A stretch of 64,000 nt of DNA from Photorhabdus asymbiotica. Its GTDB lineage: Bacteria; Pseudomonadota; Gammaproteobacteria; Enterobacterales; Enterobacteriaceae. Positions 1 through 10,308 of the stretch are shown here, piece by piece; within the stretch, counting starts at the first letter, position 1, and every line of letters begins with the position of its first letter. The notes under the pieces were generated by a model. The model did not search any database. It was not told the DNA's origin and was given only the letters and a program-made list of their open reading frames with translations. The translations under genes and the position numbers were made by a program. The stretch spans positions 496,001 through 560,000 of the forward strand of contig NZ_RBLJ01000003.1 in the NCBI RefSeq assembly GCF_003634575.1. Direction: 5' to 3'.

Positions 1-221
1 GTAAGATTATCAAACCCGTATTCCTTGATGAGAAAAACGGTAAATATAAGATTATCAGCTTTTATGCGAAAAAAGCCCGTGGGCTGATGAGCCGGTTTAT
101 TATTCAGAATCAGTTAACACAAATTGACCGCCTGATGGAATTCAATTTGGATGGCTACGCTTTTGATGAGTCGCTATCTAAAGGAAATGAGCTGGTATTT
201 AAACGTTCAGAACAACATTAA
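1..221 (+). CDS. yaaA: YaaA peroxide stress protein, C-terminal part
   Basis: The frame is open from base 3 to a TAA at 219-221 and gives about 72 residues. They include the block [19 protein letters not shown] and end in [10 protein letters not shown], as in E. coli YaaA (UPF0246/DUF328). The family limits free intracellular iron and so oxidative DNA damage during peroxide stress. The N-terminus lies outside the window. The position next to the thr operon is the same as in E. coli, which supports the call. The stop is followed within 25 bases by an ERIC element. Confidence 0.9.
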   Translation, partial: KIIKPVFLDEKNGKYKIISFYAKKARGLMSRFIIQNQLTQIDRLMEFNLDGYAFDESLSKGNELVFKRSEQH

Positions 222-244
222 AATTTTTACCATCGATATATACC

Positions 245-371
245 TATACCCTATAGATTTCAAGATGCATCGCGACGGCAAAGGAGCGAATCCCCGGGAG
301 CATAGATAACTATGTGACCGGGGTGAGTGAGTGCAGACAACAAAGAGGCAACTTGAAAGATGACGGGTATA
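245..371. repeat. ERIC element 1 (subfamily B)
   Basis: A 127-bp imperfect palindrome runs from TATACCC to GGGTATA. Its core, GAATCCCCGGGAGCATAG and GTGACCGGGGTGAG, is the ERIC core. It belongs to the subfamily with GATTTCAAGATGCATCG at the left and AGGCAACTTGAAAGAT at the right. Confidence 0.93.
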
Positions 372-490
372 ATAGATTTCGAGTTGCAGCGCGGCGGCAA
401 GTGAGCCAATCCCCAGGAGCATAGATAACGATGTGACTGGGGTGAGTGAACGCAGCCAACCAAGCAGCAGCTTGAAAGATAAAGGGGATA
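368..490. repeat. ERIC element 2 (subfamily A), abutting element 1
   Basis: A second ERIC starts in the GGGTATA end of the first and lacks the usual CCC after its TATA. It has the other subfamily's sequence (GATTTCGAGTTGCAGCG; GACTGGGGTGAG) and a diverged right end, GGGGATA. The two copies fill almost all of the yaaA-thrC gap (222-526), in which I see nothing else. Confidence 0.9.
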
Positions 491-526
491 AACGCCGCAT
501 GATCTATGCGGCACCTATTTTCTTGA

Positions 527-1819
527 TTACTTAGGGGCTCTTTCCATCAAGAAAGCACGTAATTTAACAAAATCTGCCGGCAAATCATGGGATAACAAGT
601 CTAAATCAGCCCGTTCTGCCAAAGCTTTAGGCAATGGTAATTCCTCACCCAGAATCTGTTCCACACTCTCTTTAAATTTCGCCGGATGAGCCGTACCGAG
701 AAATAATCCGTATTCATCTTCCTGTAATTGATCACGCAAGACGCGGTAAGCAACTGCTGCATGAGGTTCAGAGATATAACCCAGTTTAGCCAATTCCTTG
801 ATGGTCTCTTTAGTGACCTCATCGCTGACTACGCCATATCCCAACTCACTTAATGACCAGGATTGACAACGAAAAAGTTCTTCAATACGCGGCCAGTTAT
901 TTGGCTGGCTAACATCCATCGCGTTGGAAAGAGTAGCAACTGTCTGATTAGGCAGCCATTTTCCATCTGCCAGATAACGTGGAACCGTGTCGTTAACATT
1001 AGTCGCCGCAATAAAACGTTTTACCGGCAATCCCATTGATTTCGCTAATAAACCCGCGGTCAAATCACCAAAATTCCCACTGGGCACAGAAATAACCAAT
1101 TTTTCGCGCTTATCTTCTGGTACCTGAGCCACCGCCTCAAAGTAATAGCAAATTTGTGCCAATAAGCGGCTAATGTTAATTGAGTTAGCTGAATTGAGAT
1201 ACAGAGCTTGTTTCAATTCCTGATCATCAAACGCCTGTTTGACCAACGATTGGCAAGCATCGAAATCACCATCAATCGCAACCGTGTGAATATTACCGCC
1301 CAATGTACAGAACAGTTTTTCCTGTAACGGGCTAATTTTACCCTGCGGATAGAGAATAACCACCTGTACATTGTTCAACCCATAGAAGGCATGCGCTACT
1401 GCGGCACCAGTATCGCCGGAAGTCGCAGTCAAGATAGTCACAGGCTGCTCACCAGCAACCTGTGCCAGTATTTGTGCCATAAAACGACCACCAAAATCTT
1501 TGAATGCCAGAGTCGGGCCGTGGAATAATTCCAGCGTTGCAATATCCTCTGCCACTTTTGCAACAGGTGCTGGAAAAGTAAAAGCACTCTTAACCCTTGC
1601 CGCTAGTTGTTCTGGCGGAATTTCATCGCCAATAAATGCTGAAAGAATGCGGCCACTGCGGGTAACAAAATCCAGTTTCAACAGTTGGTCAATTTCTTCA
1701 CGACTGAATTCGGGTAAATCTTGCGGGAAGAAAAGTCCTTGTTGTTTACCTAACCCCTGTTTTACTGCCTGCGCAAAACTCACCTGCTCGCTGTTGTCTT
1801 TTAAGTTATACAGTTTCAT
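527..1819 (-). CDS. thrC: Threonine synthase
   Basis: ThrC converts O-phosphohomoserine to threonine with PLP, the last step of threonine synthesis in the cytosol. The protein has 430 residues, close to E. coli ThrC (428). The PLP lysine is K107 in GPTLAFKDFGGR, and the phosphate loop ATSGDTGAAVAHAF is present. The N-terminus MKLYNLKDN matches the family start. It is the last gene of thrABC, with only 3 bases after thrB. The ERIC pair lies just beyond its stop, and no conventional terminator is visible there. Confidence 0.97.
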   Translation of the reverse strand: MKLYNLKDNSEQVSFAQAVKQGLGKQQGLFFPQDLPEFSREEIDQLLKLDFVTRSGRILSAFIGDEIPPEQLAARVKSAFTFPAPVAKVAEDIATLELFHGPTLAFKDFGGRFMAQILAQVAGEQPVTILTATSGDTGAAVAHAFYGLNNVQVVILYPQGKISPLQEKLFCTLGGNIHTVAIDGDFDACQSLVKQAFDDQELKQALYLNSANSINISRLLAQICYYFEAVAQVPEDKREKLVISVPSGNFGDLTAGLLAKSMGLPVKRFIAATNVNDTVPRYLADGKWLPNQTVATLSNAMDVSQPNNWPRIEELFRCQSWSLSELGYGVVSDEVTKETIKELAKLGYISEPHAAVAYRVLRDQLQEDEYGLFLGTAHPAKFKESVEQILGEELPLPKALAERADLDLLSHDLPADFVKLRAFLMERAPK

Positions 1820-1822
1820 CGG

Positions 1823-2752
1823 TTACCCTATCTGTCGTGCGCCTGCGAGATCCAGACGGCAAATGTGTACAAAACCTTCATCATTCTGAACATAATGCTG
1901 TTGCAGCCACTCAGCCATTTTCTCGGCGGTAGCCATATCATTACAAATGGAAAACAACGTCGGACCGGAGCCAGAAATACCACAGGCTAATGCGCCTATC
2001 TCTTTTGCCGCTTCACGAGCTTTAGTAAAACCTGGCAACAGTTGCCTGCGGTACGGCTCAGCAATAACATCTTGCATCAATCTGGCTGCTAGTTCAGGTT
2101 GTCGTGTATGACAAGCATGAATAAAGCCAGCAAGAAAACGCCCATGGTCGATAACATCCCGTTTCGAATATTTTGCAGGTAAAATTGCTCTGGCTTCTGC
2201 GGTAGAAACTTTAATACCCGGATAAGCCATCACCCAGAGCCATTCATCAAATGAAGGCACCGACTGACAGATAATATCCCCTTGTTCCATAATCAGTTGT
2301 AAACCGCCAAGGTAACATGGCGCGACGTTATCATAGTGAATGCTGCCTGAAATGCGCCCTTCCAACTCGCCCATCATTTCCAGTAATTGACCTTCACTGA
2401 ATGGGCGTCCCGTAAACTCATTCAGGGCCATTAAACCAGCCACAACAGAACAAGCGCTGGAACCAAGGCCAGAACCAATTGGCATATTCTTTTCTAACGT
2501 CATTTCTACAGGTAACTGTTTACCTAAATGCTGGCAGAACAACTGCCAGCATTGATAAACGATGTTGCACTCCGGTTTCTCTGGTAGCTTCCCCACAAAT
2601 CGTCCTTCATTACGCAAACTGAAACTATCCGCCGCACAAACAGCAACACAGTCACCTAATAAAGTACCATCAACGGGAGAAACTGAGGCTCCCAGCACAT
2701 CAAACCCAACACTAACATTCCCAATAGATGCGGGAGCATAGACTTTAACCAC
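1823..2752 (-). CDS. thrB: Homoserine kinase
   Basis: ThrB phosphorylates homoserine with ATP. This GHMP-family kinase has 309 residues (E. coli 310). The GHMP ATP loop [10 protein letters not shown] is at residues 91-100, and the C-terminal [12 protein letters not shown] motif is present. The start codon is GTG at 2752 (MVKVYAPAS, the usual family start), 2 bases after the thrA stop, so translation is probably coupled to thrA. Confidence 0.97.
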   Translation of the reverse strand: MVKVYAPASIGNVSVGFDVLGASVSPVDGTLLGDCVAVCAADSFSLRNEGRFVGKLPEKPECNIVYQCWQLFCQHLGKQLPVEMTLEKNMPIGSGLGSSACSVVAGLMALNEFTGRPFSEGQLLEMMGELEGRISGSIHYDNVAPCYLGGLQLIMEQGDIICQSVPSFDEWLWVMAYPGIKVSTAEARAILPAKYSKRDVIDHGRFLAGFIHACHTRQPELAARLMQDVIAEPYRRQLLPGFTKAREAAKEIGALACGISGSGPTLFSICNDMATAEKMAEWLQQHYVQNDEGFVHICRLDLAGARQIG

Positions 2753-2754
2753 AA

Positions 2755-5220
2755 TTAAACTCCCTGTTTCCAGGATAAAGTACGCAGCATATCGGCAAAA
2801 ACACCTGCTGCTGTAACATCATTACCGGCCCCGTAACCACGCAGTACCAACGGTATCGGCTGATAGTAACGGGTGTAGAATGCCAGCGCATTTTCGCCAT
2901 TTTTGACTTTATACAGCGGGTCATTACCATCTACCGCAGTAATTTTCACTCTGCAACGACCATTCTCAATCATGCCAATATAACGTAACACTTTCCCTTG
3001 AGCTTGCGCTTCTGCTACACGCTGGTTGAAATCCTGATCAAGAGAAGGTAGACGCTCAAGGAAAGCCTCTACGTTACCGCTGTCATCAAAGGAAGCAGGT
3101 AACACCGGCTCCACATCAATATCATCCAATTCAAGCTCACGACCTGACTCACGAGCGAGAATCAACAGCTTACGGGCAACATCCATACCAGAGAGATCAT
3201 CACGAGGATCTGGCTCGGTATAGCCTTTCTCTTTCGCAAGTAAAGTCGCCTGAGATAATGATATCCCTTCATCCAGCATACCGAAAATAAAGGAAAGAGA
3301 ACCGGAAAGAATACCGTTAAACTGAACCAACTCATCACCCGCATTAAGCAAATTCTGTAAGTTCTCAATAACAGGCAAACCCGCTCCCACATTGGTATCA
3401 TACAGGAATTTACGCTTGGATTTTTCCGCTGCTTTACGGATCTGATGGTAATAAGCCATTGATGCTGTGTTGGCTTTCTTATTCGGCGTGACTACATTAA
3501 ACCCATCACTCAGAAAGCTAGCATATTGATCTGCCATTTGCTGATTAGAGGTACAATCCACTATCACTGGATTAAGCAGATGATACTCTTTCTCCAAGCG
3601 GATCAGACGACTCAGGCTAAATGGCTCTTTAACTTCTGACAAACACTGCTGCCAATTATCGAGACAAATACCTCTCATATCAGTCAGCATAGCCCGCGAA
3701 TTAGCGATACCACATACCCGTAAGTCAATGTGTTTTTGTTTTAACCATGTTTGCTGGCGACGGATCTGCTCAATTAAAGCGCTACCAACACCACCGACAC
3801 CGACAACAAAAACCTCGATCACTTGATCAGTGTTAAATAATATCTGATGGCATAGACGGACTGCGGTAGTAGCCGCTTCATTGTCGATAACGGCAGAAAT
3901 AGAACGTTCAGAAGATCCCTGTGCAATGGCAACAATATTGATGTTACCGCGAGCAAGGGCCGAGAAAAAACGGGCAGAGATACCGCGCAAAGTGCGCATA
4001 CCATCACCAACAACAGAGATAATAGAGAGATTTTCCATCACATCTAGCGGATCAAGAACACCATCCTTCAGTTCGAGATAGAATTCTTCACTCAACGCCC
4101 GACGTGCACGTTCCAATTCTCGTTGAGGCACACAGAAGCTGATGCTGTATTCTGAAGATGACTGAGTGATCAGTACAACAGAAATCCCGGCACGAGACAT
4201 CACAGCAAATACCCGTGCGGCCATCCCAACCATCCCCTTCATACCAGGACCTGATACGTTGATCATCGCCATATTGCTCAGGTTGGTAATACCTTTTACC
4301 GGCGCACTTTCATCTTTCTGCCCATCACCGATAAGTGTTCCCGGTGCATCTGGATTAGCGGTATTTTTAATTAAACAAGGAATCTGAAATTGAGCAATCG
4401 GAGCGATAGTCCGAGGATGAAGCACTTTAGCCCCGAAATAAGAGAGTTCCATCGCTTCCTGATAGGACATTCCCTTTAATAAGCGTGCATCTGGCACGAT
4501 TCTCGGGTCACAGGTATAGACGCCATCTACATCAGTCCAGATTTCGCAACATTCAGCACGCAAACAAGCAGCCAAAACAGCAGCAGAATAGTCAGAACCA
4601 TTACGCCCTAAAACAACTAATTCTCCTTTATCATTTCCAGCAGTAAATCCCGCCATCAGAACAATATGATCACTAGGAATATTCAAAGAAGAGATACGCT
4701 TCGCAGACTCATTAATATCTACCGTAGATTCAAGGTAATGACCTTGTGCCAACAGATTTTTTACCGGATCAATCACCGTGACCTTGTGACCACGAGCCTG
4801 CAATACAGATTCCATGATAGCAATAGAGAGTTTTTCACCACGGCAAATCACAGAAGCGTTAATACTGTCCGGGCATTGGCCTAATAATGAAACACCATGC
4901 AGCACCTGTTTCAATTGAGCAAACTCTTGCTCAACCATCATTTTTAACCGCTCATAATCAAAACCGGGTTGCGCCTGTATTAGACCCTGTAGTAAATCAG
5001 CAAAAATCTGTTCAGCATCATGCATATGGGTAATAACATCTTGCCCAGCCACAGTTTTTTCGATCATCGCGACTAAATGATTAGTCATTTTTGCCGGGGC
5101 AGAAAGCACCAACGCAACCCCTCCTTGAGAAAGTTTCTTCTCAGCGATATCGGCGACACTCAGCACACGCTGGCAGTTAGCGACCGAAGTTCCTCCAAAT
5201 TTAAGCACTAGCATTGACAT
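2755..5220 (-). CDS. thrA: Bifunctional aspartokinase I / homoserine dehydrogenase I
   Basis: ThrA catalyses the first and third steps of threonine synthesis. The N-terminal kinase begins with the lysine motif [11 protein letters not shown]. Paired ACT domains follow at about residues 310-455. The homoserine dehydrogenase begins near 465 with the NAD(P) loop [12 protein letters not shown]. The length is 821 residues from the ATG at 5220, or 819 from the ATG at 5214. AGGAG at 5225-5229 lies 4 bases from the first and 10 from the second, so the start is uncertain by two codons. Expression should be controlled by the attenuator just upstream. Confidence 0.96.
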   Translation of the reverse strand: MSMLVLKFGGTSVANCQRVLSVADIAEKKLSQGGVALVLSAPAKMTNHLVAMIEKTVAGQDVITHMHDAEQIFADLLQGLIQAQPGFDYERLKMMVEQEFAQLKQVLHGVSLLGQCPDSINASVICRGEKLSIAIMESVLQARGHKVTVIDPVKNLLAQGHYLESTVDINESAKRISSLNIPSDHIVLMAGFTAGNDKGELVVLGRNGSDYSAAVLAACLRAECCEIWTDVDGVYTCDPRIVPDARLLKGMSYQEAMELSYFGAKVLHPRTIAPIAQFQIPCLIKNTANPDAPGTLIGDGQKDESAPVKGITNLSNMAMINVSGPGMKGMVGMAARVFAVMSRAGISVVLITQSSSEYSISFCVPQRELERARRALSEEFYLELKDGVLDPLDVMENLSIISVVGDGMRTLRGISARFFSALARGNINIVAIAQGSSERSISAVIDNEAATTAVRLCHQILFNTDQVIEVFVVGVGGVGSALIEQIRRQQTWLKQKHIDLRVCGIANSRAMLTDMRGICLDNWQQCLSEVKEPFSLSRLIRLEKEYHLLNPVIVDCTSNQQMADQYASFLSDGFNVVTPNKKANTASMAYYHQIRKAAEKSKRKFLYDTNVGAGLPVIENLQNLLNAGDELVQFNGILSGSLSFIFGMLDEGISLSQATLLAKEKGYTEPDPRDDLSGMDVARKLLILARESGRELELDDIDVEPVLPASFDDSGNVEAFLERLPSLDQDFNQRVAEAQAQGKVLRYIGMIENGRCRVKITAVDGNDPLYKVKNGENALAFYTRYYQPIPLVLRGYGAGNDVTAAGVFADMLRTLSWKQGV

Positions 5221-5240
5221 GTTTCTCCTGATTTCGCGCC

Positions 5241-5280
5241 AAAAAAAAGCCCGCATCTGATTTGGATGCGGGCTTTTTTA
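5241..5280 (-). terminator. thr operon attenuator terminator
   Basis: A 9-bp stem (5249-5257 with 5265-5273, sequence GCCCGCATC) has a 7-base loop and is followed on the minus strand by a run of T. It lies between thrL and thrA, where the threonine attenuator is found in enterobacteria. Confidence 0.93.
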
Positions 5281-5297
5281 TCTATTTTATGTATGCG

Positions 5298-5366
5298 TCA
5301 GCCCGCCCCGCAACCTGTGGTTCCGGTGGTAATAGTAATTGTGGTTTTCAGGCTGATAGTTTGCAT
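5298..5366 (-). CDS. thrL: thr operon leader peptide
   Basis: A 22-residue peptide starts at ATG 5366 and reads MQTISLKTTITITTGTTG, ending CGAG. It has 8 Thr and 3 Ile, which fits attenuation by charged tRNA-Thr and tRNA-Ile. E. coli ThrL has a similar TTITITTG core. The stop lies 18 bases before the attenuator region. A purine-rich AGGAAC precedes the start. Confidence 0.93.
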   Translation of the reverse strand: MQTISLKTTITITTGTTGCGAG

Positions 5367-5394
5367 AAGTTCCTGTCTGTCATTTAATTAACTC

Positions 5395-5434
5395 GACCCT
5401 ATATTGGTTAAAGTAATTTGTGCACAAAGTCAAA
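5395..5434 (-). promoter_or_regulatory. Probable thr operon promoter
   Basis: On the minus strand, TTGACT (5428-5433) is followed by TACTTTAACCAATATAGGG (down to 5397). From memory this block closely matches the region upstream of E. coli thrL. The exact -35 and -10 cannot be fixed by eye. Confidence 0.6.
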
Positions 5435-6023
5435 CATTTTCTCTAAACAACCTTATGTTTTTGATATTTGCTGCATTGGAATAATTTATTTTATAGTCAC
5501 CAATGCAAACAAATATATCCAATTGAATACCCTGTTTCAGTTGTTAACTCTATTTTTAACAAGATTAACAATATGTTTTGTCTTTTAGTAAAAATCAGGT
5601 ATTTTTGTTCACAAGCAAGCACAAAATCGACCATTTTTTATACAGAAGTATTTTGCGTGTTAACAGAAATTTGTCATTTTCCTGCATAATACAAAGTATA
5701 AAATAACAAATATAAATAATATTAACGTGCTACAATCAATTTTGATGTACGTCAATAAAAGGTAGTTTTTTTAGATGGTAAATGCATTGCAAGCTGTTAT
5801 ATTGCTGTTAATAGACTAACATAATACTGTTTAACCAGTTTTTTCGGGTACATACCCCCAAAGGAAAAGCAACTTTTACTTTCAGTGTAAAGCATATCAA
5901 TAAATGTTATTACTGACTTAAGCCATAATTTCAGTGATGACAAACAATAACCAGTAAATATCCTGAGATAAGAGTAGTTTGAGTCATTCTGATTTTATTT
6001 TTAAGCGATTTTAGGTAGCAACC
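5435..6023. other. AT-rich gap between divergent thrL and arcA, no gene seen
   Basis: About 590 bases separate the thr promoter from arcA. The stretch is AT-rich with no convincing reading frame; a 73-codon frame at 5468-5689 has no recognisable product. E. coli has yjtD and yjjY near here, and I find neither. It probably carries the arcA promoters. AGG in TTTTAGGTAGCAACC precedes the arcA start. Confidence 0.5.
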
Positions 6024-6740
6024 ATGCAAACCCCGCACATTTTGATTGTTGAAGACGAAATTGTCACTCGCAACACCCTAAAAAGCATTTTCGAAGCTGA
6101 AGGGTATGTTGTTTATGAAGCCACTGATGGTTCAGAAATGCATCATATTCTATCGGACAGTGACATTAACCTGGTGATTATGGATATCAATCTTCCAGGC
6201 AAAAATGGCTTGTTGCTTGCCCGCGAATTGCGCGAACAAGCGAATGTTGCTTTGATGTTCCTGACTGGCCGTGATAATGAAGTGGACAAGATCCTTGGGT
6301 TAGAAATTGGGGCAGATGATTATATCACCAAACCATTCAACCCACGTGAACTGACCATTCGTGCCCGCAACCTGCTTTCTCGCACCATGAATCTGAGTAA
6401 TATCAGCGAGGAACGCCACCAGGTTGAAAGCTACAAATTCAATGGCTGGGAATTGGATATCAATAGCCGTTCTCTTATCAGCCCTGCTGGTGAGCAATAT
6501 AAACTGCCACGTAGTGAATTCCGCGCCATGCTTCATTTCTGTGAAAATCCAGGCAAAATCCAGACTCGCGCAGAACTACTGAAAAAAATGACAGGCCGTG
6601 AACTGAAACCCCATGATCGTACTGTTGATGTGACAATTCGCCGTATCCGTAAGCATTTCGAATCTACCCCAGATACTATGGAGATCATTGCTACTATTCA
6701 TGGTGAAGGTTATCGTTTCTGTGGTGATTTAGAAGTATGA
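6024..6740 (+). CDS. arcA: Aerobic respiration control response regulator ArcA
   Basis: ArcA is the OmpR-family regulator that represses respiratory genes under low oxygen when phosphorylated by ArcB. The 238 residues match the E. coli length. The receiver domain (1-120) has the acidic pair D11/E12, phospho-acceptor D54 (VIMDINLPG) and K103 (ITKPF). The winged-helix DNA-binding domain follows (about 135-235, with [15 protein letters not shown]). Its partner arcB is not in the window. An ERIC element starts 20 bases after the stop. Confidence 0.97.
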   Translation: MQTPHILIVEDEIVTRNTLKSIFEAEGYVVYEATDGSEMHHILSDSDINLVIMDINLPGKNGLLLARELREQANVALMFLTGRDNEVDKILGLEIGADDYITKPFNPRELTIRARNLLSRTMNLSNISEERHQVESYKFNGWELDINSRSLISPAGEQYKLPRSEFRAMLHFCENPGKIQTRAELLKKMTGRELKPHDRTVDVTIRRIRKHFESTPDTMEIIATIHGEGYRFCGDLEV

Positions 6741-6759
6741 TTTGAATCATTAATAAACC

Positions 6760-6886
6760 TATACCCAATAGATTTCGAGTTGCAGCGCGGCGGCAAGTGA
6801 ACGAATCCCCAGGGGCATAGATAACGATGTGACTGGGGTGAGTGAAAGCAGCCAACAAAGCAGTAACTTGAAGGATGAAGGGTATA
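6760..6886. repeat. ERIC element 3 (subfamily A)
   Basis: A complete 127-bp copy, TATACCC to GGGTATA, lies between the convergent genes arcA and creA, where it could fold in both transcripts. Confidence 0.93.
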
Positions 6887-6921
6887 AATGACAGGATGGG
6901 ATACCCTCCCATCCTATTCTC

Positions 6922-7407
6922 TCAGTTTCCTGCAACTTTCCACGGCATAATTGGCACAGCACTAAGTGCATTCTTCGGTGAACCATCAATCATTTTGTCT
7001 GAATAAGTCAAATAAACAAGTGCATCACGGTTTGCATCATAGAAACGGACAACCTGAAGTTTTTTAAACACCAGCGAAGTTCGCTTCTGGAAAACAACCT
7101 GGCCCTTCTTGCTGCTCTTCTTAATCTTGTCTGTCAGCTCAATAGACCCAACCTGTTGGCAGGAAATAGCAGCATCAGCGGTATCTTCCGCCAGTCCTAA
7201 ACCACCTTTGATTCCGCCTGTTTTTGCCCTACTTAGGTAACAAGTCACATTTTTCACATCAGGATCATCAAACGCTTCAACCACAATTTTATGATCAGGC
7301 CCGATAAATTTAAAAACAGTATCTACCGAACCAATCTCTTCAGCTTGAGTCACCAGAGGTATGAACAACAATGTGGTTGCTAAAAATATCTTTCTGATCT
7401 TTAACAT
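6922..7407 (-). CDS. creA: CreA family periplasmic protein
   Basis: The protein has 161 residues. A signal peptide ([22 protein letters not shown]) precedes [11 protein letters not shown], the start of mature CreA. Conserved blocks include [20 protein letters not shown] and [12 protein letters not shown]. The family is conserved and its function unknown. An in-frame ATG at 7419 would add four residues. The creB, creC and creD genes that follow creA in E. coli are absent; arcA is next to it directly. Confidence 0.93.
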   Translation of the reverse strand: MLKIRKIFLATTLLFIPLVTQAEEIGSVDTVFKFIGPDHKIVVEAFDDPDVKNVTCYLSRAKTGGIKGGLGLAEDTADAAISCQQVGSIELTDKIKKSSKKGQVVFQKRTSLVFKKLQVVRFYDANRDALVYLTYSDKMIDGSPKNALSAVPIMPWKVAGN

Positions 7408-7790
7408 ATTTAATCTCATGCCTTAACCAATTCAGTGTACAACTTCACCACAGTGATACCAGATAGAATCGTAATACTATCGATAACAATAGTTACATAT
7501 AAATATAATTTCACAAAGTAATGAATGAAATAATAATCTTAATAAGTATCCTATTGTAAATAGGAGACTTGTTTTACACTTAGTGCTTATATCCAGTAGA
7601 ATTATTGTTGAATGCTATTCTTGTCAATAAATTGTGAACACGGACAGCACGTAGAAACCGGAACGTATATGCAATACATGAGAATGCCCATTTCGCTGAC
7701 TCTACGTACTTGTTCAGAATGGCAAACAAAATAGCCTAGTGGTATAGGCTCTTATATTATTCGTTCTGGTCTTAATGACTAAGGAGATGT
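7408..7790. other. creA-rob divergent promoter region
   Basis: About 380 bases with no gene. There is a small hairpin (AGCCTA at 7733-7738 with TAGGCT at 7745-7750) close to rob, and a 7-bp inverted repeat, ACGTAGA (7649-7655) with TCTACGT (7701-7707). I recognise no specific operator. Confidence 0.4.
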
Positions 7791-8666
7791 ATGGATCAAA
7801 CCAACATCATTCGTGATTTATTACGTTGGCTAGATAATCACTTAGATCAATCGTTATCACTCGACAAGGTTGCAGCCAAAGCAGGCTATTCTAAATGGCA
7901 CCTGCAACGTATGTTTAAAGACGTTACCGGCCAAGCTATTGGCTCTTATATCCGCGCCAGAAGGTTATCACGGGCCGCCGTTGCTTTACGTTTAACCAGC
8001 CGCCCTATTCTGGATATTGCTTTGCAGTACCGATTTGACTCCCAACAAACTTTTACCCGTGCATTTAAAAAACAATTCAACAAAACACCAGCACTTTATC
8101 GACTCAGTGAAGAGTGGTGCGCTACAGGTATCTGTCCGCCGATATTACTGGATAAAAGGCATATTCCTGAAGCAACATACACCACACTGGAACAACAACA
8201 ACTGGTTGGTATAGAGCAGTCTTGTTCCTATACGCTGGAACAATGGTCAAGTTTTTGTACTGAAATGCGCCACAATTTCTGGACATACTATCTGCAAAAT
8301 GCAGAAGTGTTACCGCCAGTGCTTTATGGTCTTCACCATGCTATTCCCAATCCAGAAAAAGAAGATGAGCAGACGGTGTTCTACACCACAGCAGTAGAAC
8401 CCAAATATGCACAGTTTGATGTAGCAGGCAGCCAACCCGTTACATTACCGGCTGGAGAGTATGTCTCATTCAGTTACTATGGCACCAAAGAAGGCTTACA
8501 GGATTTCCTGTTCACCGTCTATGGTATTTGCCTGCCAATACTGAATTTAACCCGCAGAAAAGGATACGATATCGAACGTTATTATCTCACTAATACAAAT
8601 TATAGAGACAAGGAAGCGGAGAATCATATCGTCGAATTTCAATATCTCATCCCTATCCTAAGTTAA
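7791..8666 (+). CDS. rob: Right origin-binding protein, AraC/XylS regulator
   Basis: Rob activates the mar/sox/rob regulon (efflux, superoxide and solvent tolerance). The N-terminal AraC-type domain (about 5-105) has two helix-turn-helix motifs: AAKAGYSKWHLQRMFKDVTG and the block from LDIALQYRFDSQQTF to TPALYR. The C-terminal GyrI-like effector domain spans about 125-285. The length is 291, against 289 in E. coli. GGAG lies 5 bases before the ATG. Its stop overlaps the gpmB stop, tail to tail, by 4 bases. Confidence 0.95.
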   Translation: MDQTNIIRDLLRWLDNHLDQSLSLDKVAAKAGYSKWHLQRMFKDVTGQAIGSYIRARRLSRAAVALRLTSRPILDIALQYRFDSQQTFTRAFKKQFNKTPALYRLSEEWCATGICPPILLDKRHIPEATYTTLEQQQLVGIEQSCSYTLEQWSSFCTEMRHNFWTYYLQNAEVLPPVLYGLHHAIPNPEKEDEQTVFYTTAVEPKYAQFDVAGSQPVTLPAGEYVSFSYYGTKEGLQDFLFTVYGICLPILNLTRRKGYDIERYYLTNTNYRDKEAENHIVEFQYLIPILS

Positions 8667-9310
8667 CGTTGTAATTCATCCAAAGCAGGCGTATCCAGAT
8701 GTGTGATATCGCCTGCCGTTTCTACAATCCAACCAGATGCCAGCCACGGGCTGCTTTGGTAATCCACTCTGGACAAAGAACAATTACGCAAACGAAGACG
8801 ACGTTCAGCATGTGCTGGTAATCCTAATATTGTACCAACTAAACATCCCAGAGCGATTCCATGACTGACTAATAGCGGTCGACTACCATTAGGCAGATTA
8901 CGGCAGCTTTCCAGCGCGGCTCGCATACGCACAGCTAATTCATCCATAGATTCACCTTCAGGGATACGCCCACCAGGTGTACCATCGAGCACTTTCTTAC
9001 GCCAGCTTTCCTCTTCAGAGGTCAGTGAATCAATATTTCTGCGCTCAAGCACCCCCATATTCAATTCACGTAAACGTGGCTCCAAGATAATTTCACAATC
9101 ACAAACCTCCGCAATGATTTCTGCGGTACGTCGTGTACGTCCAAGATCACTGGTAATAATATGAGTAATACTTTCAGATTTTACTCTTTGCGCCACTAAT
9201 CTGGCCTGATATTCGCCTGTTTCAGTTAAAGGGCTGTCAGATTGTCCCTGAATACGACGCTCCGCATTCCATTCGGATTCCCCATGGCGAACAAGATATA
9301 CCTGTAACAT
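8663..9310 (-). CDS. gpmB: Histidine phosphatase family protein GpmB
   Basis: The protein has 215 residues starting [15 protein letters not shown]; an earlier in-frame ATG at 9316 would add two. The RHG motif (residues 8-10) and the second catalytic His in [10 protein letters not shown] mark the histidine phosphatase fold. GpmB is named as a probable phosphoglycerate mutase, but relatives act as general phosphatases, so the substrate is uncertain. The gene is divergent from yjjX. Confidence 0.94.
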   Translation of the reverse strand: MLQVYLVRHGESEWNAERRIQGQSDSPLTETGEYQARLVAQRVKSESITHIITSDLGRTRRTAEIIAEVCDCEIILEPRLRELNMGVLERRNIDSLTSEEESWRKKVLDGTPGGRIPEGESMDELAVRMRAALESCRNLPNGSRPLLVSHGIALGCLVGTILGLPAHAERRLRLRNCSLSRVDYQSSPWLASGWIVETAGDITHLDTPALDELQR

Positions 9311-9364
9311 TTTCATTTTCCGTTATACTGCGTAAATATTAGTTCAAAGGATAACTTATTTATT

Positions 9365-9895
9365 ATGTATCACGTTATTGCTGCAACCACCAACCCCGCC
9401 AAAATTAAGGCTATTAGTCTCGCATTTGACGATGTCTTTGGGCCAGGTACATACCGGATTGAAGATATCAACGTAGACAGCAGTGTCCCACAGCAACCCA
9501 TTGGTAACGCAGAAACCCGCACCGGTGCCCGTCAGCGTGTGATGGCAGCCAGACAAGTTCGCCCTGAAGCAGATTTTTGGGTTGGAGTGGAAGCGGGTAT
9601 TGAAGATGATATGACGTTCGCCTGGATGGTCGTAGAATATCAGCAAATTCGTGGAGAATCTCGCTCAGCCAGTCTGATGCTACCAGAAAAAGTTCTTAAT
9701 GGTATTCGTGAAGGCAGGGAATTAGGCCATGAAATGACTTATCTTACAGGCATTGATAACATCAAGTGGAAAGGTGGTGCCATTGGCTTTTTCACCAATG
9801 GTATCCTGACTCGTACCAGCGTATACCACCAAGCTCTAATACTCGCTTTAGTACCTGTACATCATGAAATTTATAAAGAACTGGATGCCCGTTAA
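9365..9895 (+). CDS. yjjX: Inosine/xanthosine triphosphatase YjjX
   Basis: The protein has 176 residues (E. coli 170). YjjX hydrolyses ITP and XTP, keeping deaminated purines out of nucleic acids. Family motifs seen: [11 protein letters not shown] at the start, [10 protein letters not shown] near 45-55, the acidic [12 protein letters not shown], and YHQALILAL near the end. It is convergent with trpR across a shared hairpin. Confidence 0.94.
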   Translation: MYHVIAATTNPAKIKAISLAFDDVFGPGTYRIEDINVDSSVPQQPIGNAETRTGARQRVMAARQVRPEADFWVGVEAGIEDDMTFAWMVVEYQQIRGESRSASLMLPEKVLNGIREGRELGHEMTYLTGIDNIKWKGGAIGFFTNGILTRTSVYHQALILALVPVHHEIYKELDAR

Positions 9896-9907
9896 ACAAA
9901 CATTCAT

Positions 9908-9932
9908 CATGGGCCGCAACCGGCGGCCTATT
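9908..9932. terminator. Bidirectional terminator between yjjX and trpR
   Basis: GGCCGC (9912-9917) pairs with GCGGCC (9923-9928) around a 5-base loop, and TATTATTT follows on the plus strand. It fits the 35-base gap between convergent genes. Confidence 0.75.
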
Positions 9933-10251
9933 ATTTCAACAATTGTTCTTCTAACCAAGCTTTCACATCGTCTGGCGCGGATTTTAGACTATTAGAACCG
10001 CGTGTGATAGTCGCAATTCCAACCCCAAGTTCATTTTTCAGCTCACGTTGGCTCATTTGCCCGCTCATTAATTCCTGGATAATTCGAACCCTCGTAGCCA
10101 ACGCTGTGCGTTCATCCGGTGTTAGTAATAACTGCAAAACCGGATGCTGTAGATTTTGTGTAAAAGCCTGTTGGAGTAACGTTACAAAGCGTTGCCAGTC
10201 TTCATTATTTTGTGGCGAAAGTGCCGGATCTGTCAGATGATTTGGAGTCAT
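9931..10251 (-). CDS. trpR: Trp operon repressor
   Basis: TrpR represses trp, aroH and its own gene when tryptophan is bound. The 106 residues include the helix-turn-helix block [20 protein letters not shown] followed by SNSLK, nearly as in E. coli. The ATG at 10251 is preferred to a TTG two codons earlier. An operator lies just upstream. The gene follows slt on the same strand. Confidence 0.95.
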   Translation of the reverse strand: MTPNHLTDPALSPQNNEDWQRFVTLLQQAFTQNLQHPVLQLLLTPDERTALATRVRIIQELMSGQMSQRELKNELGVGIATITRGSNSLKSAPDDVKAWLEEQLLK

Positions 10252-10266
10252 AATCAATTATTTCAT

Positions 10267-10282
10267 ACTATTTAACTAGTAC
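10267..10282 (-). promoter_or_regulatory. Trp repressor operator
   Basis: ACTATTTAACTAGTAC differs at one base from the palindromic core ACTAGTTAACTAGTAC of trp operators. Its place 15 bases before the trpR start fits autoregulation. Confidence 0.82.
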
Positions 10283-10308
10283 ATCAGCATAACATAGTTT
10301 GCCATAAA

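Noticed and set aside
245..490. Possible CRISPR-like direct repeats
   Set aside because: The repeated units are two adjacent ERIC palindromes with no regular spacers, and no cas genes are present.
1500..1889. 129-codon plus-strand frame opposite thrC and thrB
   Set aside because: It is antisense to two certain genes and has no recognisable content.
5468..5689. 73-codon frame between thrL and arcA
   Set aside because: No ribosome site, AT-driven composition and no similarity to yjjY or other small proteins I know.
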